16,233 bases of DNA, taken from Clostridia bacterium (GTDB lineage: Bacteria > Bacillota > Clostridia > Oscillospirales > Butyricicoccaceae). This document shows, piece by piece, positions 1-5,753 of the stretch. The notes beneath the pieces are model-generated. The model did no database searches, had not been told where the DNA came from, and saw only the letters and a list, made by a program, of their open reading frames with translations. Made by a program: the position numbers and the translations under genes. Position 1 is the first letter of the stretch. Each line of letters starts with the position of its first letter. Location: positions 1 to 16,233 of the forward strand of contig JAFYOK010000225.1 of the NCBI GenBank assembly GCA_017560175.1. The letters are read 5' to 3'.

Positions 1-787
1 CGTTTACGAGGCTGCCGCCCTTGGTGATGATGGGATGGAAACGGATGCCATCTTCATCCTTGAATGTGGTGCGCTGTGCATCGCAGGCAACCAGACCGAT
101 CTTGGCAGCATCCAGAGCATTGACGCCCATGTGAGGAGCTGCTGCATGGCTTTCCTTACCGATGTACTGGATGATCTTGGCAACAAAGCCCATGCCGCCG
201 GGACCGCCTGCGGCCATCTTGTCGCCGGCAACGGTATGCTGCATGATCATGCAGTCGACATCATCAAAGACACCCAGCTTGATGAATTCCTGCTTGCCGC
301 CCAGGTAGGAGATCTTGCCCTGCTGGATCATTTCGTTTCTCCACTCCAGCTCAACACCTTCCTCGGCAGGAACAGCCATCAGTGCGACATCGCCGTCCAG
401 ATGCTCCATAACACCCGATTCCTTCAGACCGTAGGCAACACCCATCAGGGATGCGATCTGTGCATGGTGACCGCAGGAGTGTGCAGCGCCTGTGACGGGA
501 TCAGCGCAACGATGCTCGGGGCAGACGACAGCGTCCAGCTCGCCCATAACAGCGACCTTAGCATTGTGGTTCTTGCCGGGAACGGCAGCGATAACACCGG
601 TCATAGCAACTTCATCCTGATAAGCATAACCCAGCTCATCAAAAACAGCCTTGACCTTAGCGGCGGTCTTTACTTCCTTATAACCCAGTTCGGGCTCTGC
701 AAAAATGCTCTCAGCGATAGCATTGATCTTAGCAGCGTTCTTGTCGATGGCTGCGCAAACAGCAGCTTTCATTTCCTGTACTGTCAT
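1..787 (-). CDS. M20-family amidohydrolase (AbgA/AbgB-like), 3' end outside window
   Basis: The leftward frame opens at the ATG at 787-785 and runs off the window edge after about 262 codons, so the C-terminal part is missing. AAGGAG stands about 9 nt before the ATG. Visible M20 hallmarks are GELDAVV (about residues 82-88), the metal-binding stretch HSCGHHAQ (103-110), the catalytic acidic pair in VPAEEG, and the lid/dimerisation segment with SHAAAAPH followed by GVNALDAA. This places it among M20D amidohydrolases/aminoacylases, which cleave N-acyl amino acids, p-aminobenzoyl-glutamate or small peptides using two metal ions; no signal peptide is seen, so it is probably cytosolic. The exact substrate cannot be told. 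A GHH replaces the more usual GHD/GHN after the Cys, a variant I recall in the AbgA/AbgB group. It is divergent from the glycyl-radical gene. Confidence 0.88.
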   Translation of the reverse strand, partial: MTVQEMKAAVCAAIDKNAAKINAIAESIFAEPELGYKEVKTAAKVKAVFDELGYAYQDEVAMTGVIAAVPGKNHNAKVAVMGELDAVVCPEHRCADPVTGAAHSCGHHAQIASLMGVAYGLKESGVMEHLDGDVALMAVPAEEGVELEWRNEMIQQGKISYLGGKQEFIKLGVFDDVDCMIMQHTVAGDKMAAGGPGGMGFVAKIIQYIGKESHAAAPHMGVNALDAAKIGLVACDAQRTTFKDEDGIRFHPIITKGGSLVN

Positions 788-881
788 GGTTTGGTTCTCC
801 TTTTGTATTCGAATTTGCTTTGGTTTTTATTCAAGTTGCCCAATCACGATTGTCATATATACCCCACAACTGGACATTTTA

Positions 882-909
882 ATTATAACATGTTTTTATT
901 TTCCTGCAA
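882..909 (-). promoter_or_regulatory. Sigma-A promoter of the M20 amidohydrolase
   Basis: On the minus strand TTGCAG (909-904), a 16-bp spacer and a perfect TATAAT (887-882) form a promoter pointing to the amidohydrolase. The leader would be about 90 nt. It is back-to-back with the rightward promoter at 938-965. Confidence 0.6.
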
Positions 910-937
910 GTCCCTTTTAAAAAAGTAAGCCTCCCTC

Positions 938-965
938 TTGATTTTATACCAATTATGTGTATAAT
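938..965 (+). promoter_or_regulatory. Promoter of the glycyl-radical small protein, with palindrome at +1
   Basis: TTGATT (938-943), a 16-bp spacer and TATAAT (960-965). Right after the -10 box lies an inverted repeat, AACACC (974-979), GAT, GGTGTT (983-988), covering the expected start site at about 972. It could be a repressor operator or a 5' hairpin. It does not match the NrdR-box pattern as I remember it. Confidence 0.6.
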
Positions 966-1047
966 TGAATTATAACACCGATGGTGTTGCAATCGTGTTT
1001 TCAAAGTGATATTTTATAAGTAAGATCTAAACAGGAGGTACCTTCAC

Positions 1048-1308
1048 ATGACCATCAATGTTCAGGGCGGCCAGCTTTCTCAGCAGGAAGTTCAGGCTTA
1101 TATCGATTATATTCAGGACAAGACCCATCAGAAGGTCGACGAGCTGACCATCACCGTCGACGGTGAGTTTGTAGACCTCAACTATACCCTCGCTCCCGTT
1201 CCCTTCGAGCGCATCCGCCGCATCACAGGTTACCTTGTCGGTACCATGGATCGCTGGAATGATGCCAAGAAGGCAGAAGAAAGAGATCGAGTTAAGCACA
1301 ATATCTAA
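1048..1308 (+). CDS. Stand-alone glycyl-radical domain protein similar to the NrdD C-terminus
   Basis: 86 residues; AGGAGG (1033-1038) is 9 nt before the ATG. Residues 55-86 match the glycyl-radical loop of class III (anaerobic) ribonucleotide reductase NrdD: RRITGYLVG (57-65), then RWNDAKKAEERDRVKH (69-84). In E. coli NrdD the equivalent RVCGYLG holds the radical glycine, so Gly61 is the predicted radical site. The protein has no cysteine, so it lacks the CxxC zinc site that precedes this loop in NrdD, and it has no catalytic barrel. Residues 1-54 look like a short helix plus a beta hairpin of unknown role. Databases often label such short proteins as anaerobic ribonucleoside-triphosphate reductase, which cannot be literally right. 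By analogy with GrcA/YfiD, which repairs pyruvate formate-lyase, it may be a spare radical domain for NrdD or another glycyl-radical enzyme; this role is inference. Monocistronic, with its own promoter and terminator. Confidence 0.85.
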   Translation: MTINVQGGQLSQQEVQAYIDYIQDKTHQKVDELTITVDGEFVDLNYTLAPVPFERIRRITGYLVGTMDRWNDAKKAEERDRVKHNI

Positions 1309-1313
1309 ACATA

Positions 1314-1350
1314 CCAAAAAGCCGTCCTTCCGGACGGCTTTCTCTTTTAT
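1314..1350 (+). terminator. Intrinsic terminator after the glycyl-radical gene
   Basis: Seven-bp GC-rich stem GCCGTCC (1321-1327) / GGACGGC (1332-1338), loop TTCC, flanked by an A-run on the left and TTTCTCTTTT on the right. Confidence 0.9.
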
Positions 1351-1357
1351 CCGATCT

Positions 1358-1432
1358 GTGCCGTAAGGCACTCCACAATTCTTCATTCTTCATGCACCGC
1401 AGGTGCGCTTCATTTTTCATTCCTCATTCCCC
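1358..1432. repeat. Intergenic stem-loop and CATTCTT-rich stretch
   Basis: Two short hairpins, GTGCC-GTAA-GGCAC (1358-1371) and GCACC-GCA-GGTGC (1394-1406), sit in a run of TTCATT/CATTCC words. This resembles low-complexity dispersed intergenic DNA in gut Clostridia. There is no second clear copy in the window, so its repeat status is inferred. Confidence 0.3.
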
Positions 1433-1443
1433 CGCCCTCCCCT

Positions 1444-1472
1444 TTGACTATCTTCTTGTTCTGTGATAGGAT
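1444..1472 (+). promoter_or_regulatory. Promoter of the MATE exporter gene
   Basis: TTGACT (1444-1449), 17-bp spacer ending in an extended -10 TGA, then TAGGAT (1467-1472). The predicted start near 1479 lies inside an inverted repeat, AAACTT (1473-1478) and AAGTTT (1487-1492), a possible operator. The promoter overlaps the upstream TTG codons of the open frame, which rules them out as translation starts. Confidence 0.65.
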
Positions 1473-1524
1473 AAACTTAAACGATAAAGTTTCCCCAACG
1501 GAAAACAGAAAAAGGAGAGATATT

Positions 1525-2940
1525 GTGTCCAAACCCATGCACAACACCCTCGACTTGCTGGACGAGCGCCGCAAACCGATCTATACCATCCTCATGCTGG
1601 TCTGGCCGGTCGTACTCGAACAGCTGCTGGTCACGCTGGTCCAGTCGATTGATACCGCCATGGTCGGCTCTCTCGGTGCCAGCGCTACCGCTTCGGTCTC
1701 CATCAGTATGGCCCCCATGTTCCTCATCAATGGCGTTATGATGGCCTTCGGTACCGGCTTTACGGTATTGATCGCGCGGTCGGTCGGCGCGAGAGATTAT
1801 GACCGTTCACGTTCCCTCATCCGCCAGTCAATGACCACCATCCTGCTGCTGGGCACCCCCATCGCCTTACTCTCTTACAGCCTGTCTTACTACATCCCCC
1901 TGTGGATGGGTGCCGAACCCGATGTTCTTGTTCTGGCCACCCAGTATAATAAAATCATGGCCATCGGCGTTCTTTTCCGCGGTCTGACCATGACACTTAC
2001 TGCCGTCTACCGCGGCTTTGGTGATACCAAAACCCCCATGTATATCAATATGGGCGTTAACCTCATCAATGTCTGCGGCAACTACCTGCTGATCAACCAG
2101 CCCCACAACATTACCCTTTGCGGTCGTACCTTCCACATCTGGGGTGCAGGTTGGGGCGTTGCCGGTGCTGCTGCGGCCTCGATCTTCTCCATCATCGTCG
2201 GTGCTGTTCTGCTGCTGGGCATCACCCTCAAGCGTCCTTCCCTCATGCAGATCTCCTTCCGTGAGAACTTCCGTCTGCAAAAAGAAGATGTCCGTGAAGT
2301 TATCCGCATCAGCCTGCCGGCTATGTTTGAGCGCTTCACCATGAGCGGTGCTTCCATCATCATCTCCAGCACGGTCGCTTCTCTGGGCACTGTTGCCATC
2401 GCTTCCAACTCCATCGCCTCCACCGGCGAGTCTTTCTGCTATATGCCTGCCTTCGCCTTCGGTACAGTGGCCACCACCCTCATGGGTCAATGCCTCGGTG
2501 CCGGACGAACCGACCTGGCCGAAAAATATATCAAGGAATGTAATAAAGTCGGTTCTATCCTGATGGGTACCTTCTGCACCATCCTGTTCATCTTCTCCCG
2601 TCAGGTGGTCAGCCTGTTTACCCCCGATCCCCAAGTCATCGAGATCGCCGGCGGCCTGCTCAAGATCCTTGCCACCATCGAGATCCCCTATCTGATCGCC
2701 CTGGTCCATTCGGGTGCGCTCCGTGCGGCAGGCGATACCAAGAGCGTCTTTATCATCACTGCCCTTTCCATGTGGGGTGTCCGCGCTTTGGGTGCCACCA
2801 TCTGTGTCCGCCTGTTGGGTATGGGCATCTACTCGGTCGTCACCTGCATGTGCATCGAAAATGTCGTTCGTATGCTCCTTTTTGCCCGCCGCTACCACCA
2901 GAACAAATGGAAAGAAGCCGCCAACAAGAAAACCGCATAA
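1525..2940 (+). CDS. MATE-family multidrug/cation antiporter
   Basis: I place the start at GTG 1525, giving 471 residues: AAGGAG (1512-1517) is 7 nt upstream, whereas an upstream TTG at 1444 would lie inside the promoter. The protein begins VSKPMHN and is strongly hydrophobic, with about 12 membrane spans in two repeats. MATE features include VLEQLLVTLVQSID early in the first span, AMVGSLGASATASVSI, the segment VYRGFGDTKTPMYIN and a second-half counterpart ALRAAGDTKSVF. Members are Na+ or H+ driven exporters of drugs and cationic toxins in the plasma membrane. The charged tail (RRYHQNKWKEAANKK) is cytoplasmic. It is monocistronic, so the substrate cannot be inferred from neighbours. Confidence 0.93.
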   Translation: MSKPMHNTLDLLDERRKPIYTILMLVWPVVLEQLLVTLVQSIDTAMVGSLGASATASVSISMAPMFLINGVMMAFGTGFTVLIARSVGARDYDRSRSLIRQSMTTILLLGTPIALLSYSLSYYIPLWMGAEPDVLVLATQYNKIMAIGVLFRGLTMTLTAVYRGFGDTKTPMYINMGVNLINVCGNYLLINQPHNITLCGRTFHIWGAGWGVAGAAAASIFSIIVGAVLLLGITLKRPSLMQISFRENFRLQKEDVREVIRISLPAMFERFTMSGASIIISSTVASLGTVAIASNSIASTGESFCYMPAFAFGTVATTLMGQCLGAGRTDLAEKYIKECNKVGSILMGTFCTILFIFSRQVVSLFTPDPQVIEIAGGLLKILATIEIPYLIALVHSGALRAAGDTKSVFIITALSMWGVRALGATICVRLLGMGIYSVVTCMCIENVVRMLLFARRYHQNKWKEAANKKTA

Positions 2941-2947
2941 ACTGCTT

Positions 2948-2985
2948 TCCCCTGCAGGAACTCCTGCAGGGGATTTTTCATTTTT
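2948..2985 (+). terminator. Intrinsic terminator after the MATE gene
   Basis: Stem TCCCCTGCAGG (2948-2958) / CCTGCAGGGGA (2963-2973) with loop AACT, then TTTTTCATTTTTC. Confidence 0.92.
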
Positions 2986-3098
2986 CTTCAAATTGCGCTT
3001 TGTAATCATTTTTCCACTATATCTTGTATTTTCGCTGTCGCTTCCCATAAGCTGACCAAAGATAACACAAAAATATTACCCAAAGTTGTAAAAACCCC

Positions 3099-3127
3099 TT
3101 TACGAAACGGACAATCAGCAGTATACT
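3099..3127 (+). promoter_or_regulatory. Promoter of the XRE regulator
   Basis: TTTACG (3099-3104), 17-bp spacer, TATACT (3122-3127). Transcription would start near 3134, giving a leader of about 100 nt that contains the hairpin at 3157-3186. Confidence 0.55.
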
Positions 3128-3156
3128 TAATATAGATAATCATCCCCTGTGCGTGT

Positions 3157-3203
3157 CCCTCTCCCCTAAGATCGGAGAGGGTTTTTCCGCCCCTGGGGAA
3201 AAA
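3157..3203 (+). promoter_or_regulatory. Attenuator-like leader hairpins before the XRE gene
   Basis: CCCTCTCC (3157-3164) and GGAGAGGG (3174-3181) form an 8-bp stem directly followed by TTTTT (3182-3186), the form of an intrinsic terminator. The U-tract plus CC (3182-3188) can instead pair with GGAAAAA (3197-3203). The structure lies between the predicted promoter and the start codon, so it would limit transcription of the regulator unless read through. It could also be the terminator of a short upstream transcript. Confidence 0.5.
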
Positions 3204-3232
3204 TAAGCTGTAATTTGTAATGGAGATGCACC

Positions 3233-3916
3233 ATGGTCAACGATTTCCCACGGACTTTGTCCCTTTTGAGAAAAGAAAAGAAGATCAGTCAGAGAAAGGC
3301 CGCCGCCGAACTGGGGGTCTCTCAGGCGCTGCTCTCCCATTATGAGAACGGCATGCGTGAGCCCGGCCTGGAATTTCTGGTTCGTGCCGCCGACTACTAT
3401 GGTGTTTCCTGCGACTTTCTGCTGGGCCGTACCATGGCGCGTGAAGGTGCTGCCATCTCGGCCGAAATGGTGCCCGATGTCATGGAGATGAAGGACAATG
3501 TCCTCAAGGGCAGTGCCATGGCGCTGCTGACCCGTAAGGTGCTGACCAACTCCCTGTCGCTGTTCTATGATCTGCTGGGCCGTCACGGCGACCGTAAGCT
3601 GATCACCACCTGCACCCTCTACCTCTACACATCGATCTATAAGCTCTATCGTCATGTCTATGCCATGGGCGGCAGCAATCCCGAGAATGCCTTCTCGGTG
3701 CCCTATGGTCAGGTCGATCCCATGTGTGATATGCAGCTCAAGAAGAATGAGCTGACCCTCTGCTGCATGGAGGCCGATGCCCTCAAGACCAGTGATCTGG
3801 TGGAAGGCATGACCTTCGATAACCTCGAGCAGAATTATCCCCAGCTGGCACCCTCCCTGCTCAGCCTGCTGCACACAGCATCGGATAATATGGAAGGCAA
3901 GAAGAACGGACTTTAA
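3233..3916 (+). CDS. XRE-family helix-turn-helix regulator with a novel C-terminal domain
   Basis: 227 residues; GGAG (3222-3225) is 7 nt before the ATG. Residues about 5-65 form a Cro/CI-type HTH: LRKEKKISQRKAAAELGVSQ, then LLSHYENGMREPGLEFLVRAADYYGVSCDFLLGR, the usual SxxxLSxYENGxxxP pattern. Residues about 85-220 are mostly helical with no known ligand domain that I recognise; SLFYDLLGRHGDRKLITT and LYLYTSIYKLYRHVY are distinctive. No membrane segment or signal peptide. It is probably a DNA-binding transcription factor whose C-terminal part makes an oligomer or binds a partner; the target is unknown. It is monocistronic, with a terminator-like element in its leader that suggests control at the level of elongation. 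The MATE gene upstream is a possible but unproven target. Confidence 0.85.
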   Translation: MVNDFPRTLSLLRKEKKISQRKAAAELGVSQALLSHYENGMREPGLEFLVRAADYYGVSCDFLLGRTMAREGAAISAEMVPDVMEMKDNVLKGSAMALLTRKVLTNSLSLFYDLLGRHGDRKLITTCTLYLYTSIYKLYRHVYAMGGSNPENAFSVPYGQVDPMCDMQLKKNELTLCCMEADALKTSDLVEGMTFDNLEQNYPQLAPSLLSLLHTASDNMEGKKNGL

Positions 3917-3929
3917 TTTCAATATATCA

Positions 3930-3962
3930 ATCCCCATCCCAACGGATGGGGATTTTTGTTTT
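3930..3962 (+). terminator. Intrinsic terminator after the XRE gene
   Basis: Stem ATCCCCATCC (3930-3939) / GGATGGGGAT (3944-3953), loop CAAC, then TTTTGTTTT. Confidence 0.92.
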
Positions 3963-3986
3963 ATAAAGAAATTGCACTATGCTATT

Positions 3987-4036
3987 AGGCTTCCCTGTGT
4001 AAGGGAAGCTGGCTGCAGAGCAGACTGATGAGTTGT
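3987..4036 (+). repeat. Solo half-copy of the stem-loop dispersed repeat
   Basis: The 27 bases 3987-4013 are identical to the reverse complement of 5012-5038, and GACTGATGAGTTGT (4023-4036) is identical to the reverse complement of 4987-5000. The segment contains hairpin GCTTCCC / GGGAAGC around TGTGTAA. It lies inverted with respect to the right end of the MITE-like element, on the other side of the gene at 4135-4773. Confidence 0.8.
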
Positions 4037-4080
4037 CTATTCAATAGCGTCGCAGACACCTTATTTGAAACATTTACTAT

Positions 4081-4112
4081 GCAAAAAGCTCCCGAGGATA
4101 ACCTCGGGAGCT
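4081..4112 (-). terminator. Intrinsic terminator for the leftward accessory gene
   Basis: Eleven-bp stem AGCTCCCGAGG (4087-4097... on plus) with CCTCGGGAGCT (4102-4112), loop ATAA. The A-run at 4083-4087 gives the U-tract on the minus strand. Confidence 0.88.
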
Positions 4113-4134
4113 GAACTATTGAGGAAACTCTATG

Positions 4135-4773
4135 TTATCGAGTACAAGCCCACAAAACCTTATCGATTTTTCTTGGTGTCCAAAAACCTGTGTTGAACTT
4201 TTTGTTCAATTCCTCTGCTTTTTCTCTAAAAAGCTTTATTACAACAACTCCATCATTAGCTGTACTGGGTTTCATTGCCAATAACTCATCGGCATGCTGA
4301 ATTCCATCAATACCTCTAAGTATTTCTACAAGAGGCTCATTGACTGTACCAAAATCATTCGGAAACAAAACTGCAAGCAATCCGCTTGCTCCTGCAATTC
4401 CAAGTCCACGAATATCCATGGCGATTTTCAAGCACTCTTTGATATTCGAATGGTTAGTGCTAAACAATTTCTTCTGAATGTTTTCCAATTCAATCATTCG
4501 GTTTTCATCGACATACCGCTGCAAGTGTTTTCTTGTACTTGCAAGTCTATTTTTTTGAGTAAATACCCATACAAAATATTTTTCATACAAGAAATTATAA
4601 AACTCCTCCACCGACATATTTTTTATATCCTCGGCATCCAGTTTCTCCATAAAGTCCTCAATCAACCAGGCTTCAACACTTCTTGAATCAATGATGACAT
4701 CATATTGTTTCAATGCTTCCAACCAATTTTCTTCAGTTCCATGATTCCACAAGTAATTTATCGAATTATTCAT
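4135..4773 (-). CDS. Accessory protein, possible HhH-GPD/OGG-fold DNA glycosylase-like
   Basis: 212 residues. The ATG at 4773-4771 is preceded by AAAGGTGG about 8 nt upstream. I do not recognise the family with certainty. Residues 121-145 (IRGLGIAGASGLLAVLFP, then NDFGTVN) resemble a helix-hairpin-helix of the I-x-G-x-G-x-x-x-A type, as in base-excision DNA glycosylases and OGG-fold proteins of mobile or defence loci. The C-terminus FWTPRKIDKVLWACTR also recalls those proteins. The position where a catalytic Asp would follow the HhH shows Asn145, so glycosylase activity is doubtful. The N-terminal half is rich in aromatic and acidic residues (YEKYFVWVFTQKNRLASTRK). The gene is clearly more AT-rich than its neighbours and lies between inverted repeats, which suggests horizontal gain. 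It has its own promoter and terminator. Confidence 0.75.
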   Translation of the reverse strand: MNNSINYLWNHGTEENWLEALKQYDVIIDSRSVEAWLIEDFMEKLDAEDIKNMSVEEFYNFLYEKYFVWVFTQKNRLASTRKHLQRYVDENRMIELENIQKKLFSTNHSNIKECLKIAMDIRGLGIAGASGLLAVLFPNDFGTVNEPLVEILRGIDGIQHADELLAMKPSTANDGVVVIKLFREKAEELNKKFNTGFWTPRKIDKVLWACTR

Positions 4774-4811
4774 CGCATTCCCACCTTTTTGACATAATAC
4801 TTTCTAACTTT

Positions 4812-4840
4812 AATATAGCTCATATTTTTGCAAAACACAA
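4812..4840 (-). promoter_or_regulatory. Promoter of the accessory gene
   Basis: On the minus strand TTGTGT (4840-4835), 17-bp spacer, TATATT (4817-4812), about 39 nt before the start codon in AT-rich DNA. Confidence 0.55.
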
Positions 4841-4874
4841 TATAACTCTATCAATGATTCACTTCTCAAAGCAA

Positions 4875-5039
4875 AAGCCCTCTCTGTGTAAGAGAGGGTG
4901 TCATCCGACAGGATGACGGGAGAGTTGTTTGTTTATTTATTTCATTCCTTATTCAAAGATGTGCGGCTAACGCCGCAAAACAATAAACAACTCATCAGTC
5001 ACCCTCCGGGTGCCAGCTTCCCTTACACAGGGAAGCCTT
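4875..5039. mobile_element. MITE-like element with imperfect terminal inverted repeats
   Basis: The left half (4875-4928) and the reverse complement of the right half (4984-5039) align over about 55 bases: both have AAG-C-C-TC or TTCCC, CTGTGTAAG, a G-rich return arm, then a second hairpin and GAGTTGTTT. Each half carries two stem-loops (left: CCCTCT/AGAGGG and GTCATCC/GGATGAC; right: GGCTTCCC/GGGAAGCC and CACCC/GGGTG). The centre has TTTATTTATTTCATTCC and a GCGGC-TAAC-GCCGC hairpin (4963-4976). There is no coding frame of note. It is a non-autonomous element by inference; the transposase that would move it is unknown. Confidence 0.7.
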
Positions 5040-5081
5040 CCCAAGTGACAGTTTATCTGCTATATTTTATTTCACGCACAA

Positions 5082-5113
5082 TAAAAATCCCCCCGTAAAA
5101 CGGGGGGTTTTTC
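5082..5113. terminator. Bidirectional intrinsic terminator downstream of the IS200 transposase
   Basis: CCCCCCGT (5089-5096), AAA, ACGGGGGG (5100-5107), flanked by AAAAAT on the left and TTTTT on the right, so it can work on both strands. Nothing to its left reads into it on the plus strand, so it most likely stops leftward transcripts from tnpA. Confidence 0.8.
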
Positions 5114-5215
5114 ACATGCGGGCAAAGCCCTCTATTCTTCGCAGACGCGTAAAACGCGTAAGTACGATCTGCCAACTGCGTAAGGACTGTTCTTGCTACC
5201 CGCAAGCGGGTTTCC

Positions 5216-5650
5216 TTACAGCATTGTCAGCTGTTCGCCCATCTTATCTTCTTCAAGTTGATTCTTGATGTACTCCGCAATTCGACTGGTGTTCTTACCT
5301 GCCGTATCCACATAGTATCCTTTACACCAGAACTCTCGTCCTCTGTATTTGTACTTCAACTCCGGATACTGCTCGTACAACATGGTGCTACTCTTTCCTT
5401 TCAGGTATCCCATAAAACTCGATACACTGTATTTTGGTGGTATTTCCACCAGCATGTGTACATGGTCGGGGCACACTTCTGCTTCGATTATCTTCACCCC
5501 TTTCCACTCACACAGCTTCCTCAGAATCTTGCCTACCTCAAGTCGTTTTTCCTTGTAAAATACCTTCCGTCTGTACTTCGGTGCAAACACAATATGGTAC
5601 TTGCAGTTCCACTTTGTGTGCGATAAACTATTGATATCATTCATGCTCAC
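5216..5650 (-). CDS. tnpA: IS200-family HUH (Y1) transposase TnpA
   Basis: 144 residues. GTG at 5650-5648 is the likely start because GGGAGG lies 8 nt upstream; an ATG two codons later would give 142 residues. TnpA cuts and joins single-stranded DNA at hairpin ends on the lagging strand. Visible features: early KYHIVFAPKYRRKVF (about 17-31), the HUH metal motif PDHVHML (61-67, His63 and His65), the segment SFMGYLKGKSS, FWCKGYYVDTAGKN, and the catalytic tyrosine in AEYIKNQ (Tyr127). Length and motifs are complete, so it is probably functional. No tnpB is next to it, which marks the IS200 type. It reads in the same direction as serS, which is separated from it by a strong terminator. Confidence 0.95.
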   Translation of the reverse strand: MSMNDINSLSHTKWNCKYHIVFAPKYRRKVFYKEKRLEVGKILRKLCEWKGVKIIEAEVCPDHVHMLVEIPPKYSVSSFMGYLKGKSSTMLYEQYPELKYKYRGREFWCKGYYVDTAGKNTSRIAEYIKNQLEEDKMGEQLTML

Positions 5651-5659
5651 TTGAATGAC

Positions 5660-5717
5660 CTCCCTTTGCTATTTTTTGTGCAGTTGGCCGACCGCACTTT
5701 TATTATAGCAAAGGGAG
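5660..5717 (-). promoter_or_regulatory. Long inverted repeat that can hide the tnpA ribosome binding site
   Basis: Perfect 13-bp arms CTCCCTTTGCTAT (5660-5672) and ATAGCAAAGGGAG (5705-5717) enclose a loop with an inner GTGC/GCAC pairing. In the minus-strand RNA the downstream arm contains the GGGAG of the tnpA ribosome binding site, so a transcript entering from outside would fold and block translation. This is the arrangement known for IS200 of enterobacteria. A TATAAT (5707-5702) lies in the upstream arm, but no good -35 is seen. Confidence 0.7.
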
Positions 5718-5753
5718 TTTTTTTATCATCCTCATCGCCAGAAGGCTTTTTGG

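Noticed and set aside
35..928. Rightward open frame of 297 codons
   Set aside because: It is the complement of the M20 amidohydrolase gene and its promoter; the leftward product has clear metal-binding motifs.
1444..1524. N-terminal extension of the MATE protein from TTG 1444
   Set aside because: These codons overlap the -35 and -10 boxes, so they are mostly not transcribed; GTG 1525 has a good ribosome binding site.
1867..3048. Leftward open frame of 393 codons
   Set aside because: It is antisense to the MATE gene and runs through its terminator; the product is unusually rich in Gly, Asp and His with no domain.
3149..3169. Leader mini-frame GTG CGT GTC CCT CTC CCC TAA overlapping the XRE leader hairpin
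   Set aside because: It could be a leader peptide of an attenuator, but there is no ribosome binding site and no run of regulatory codons.
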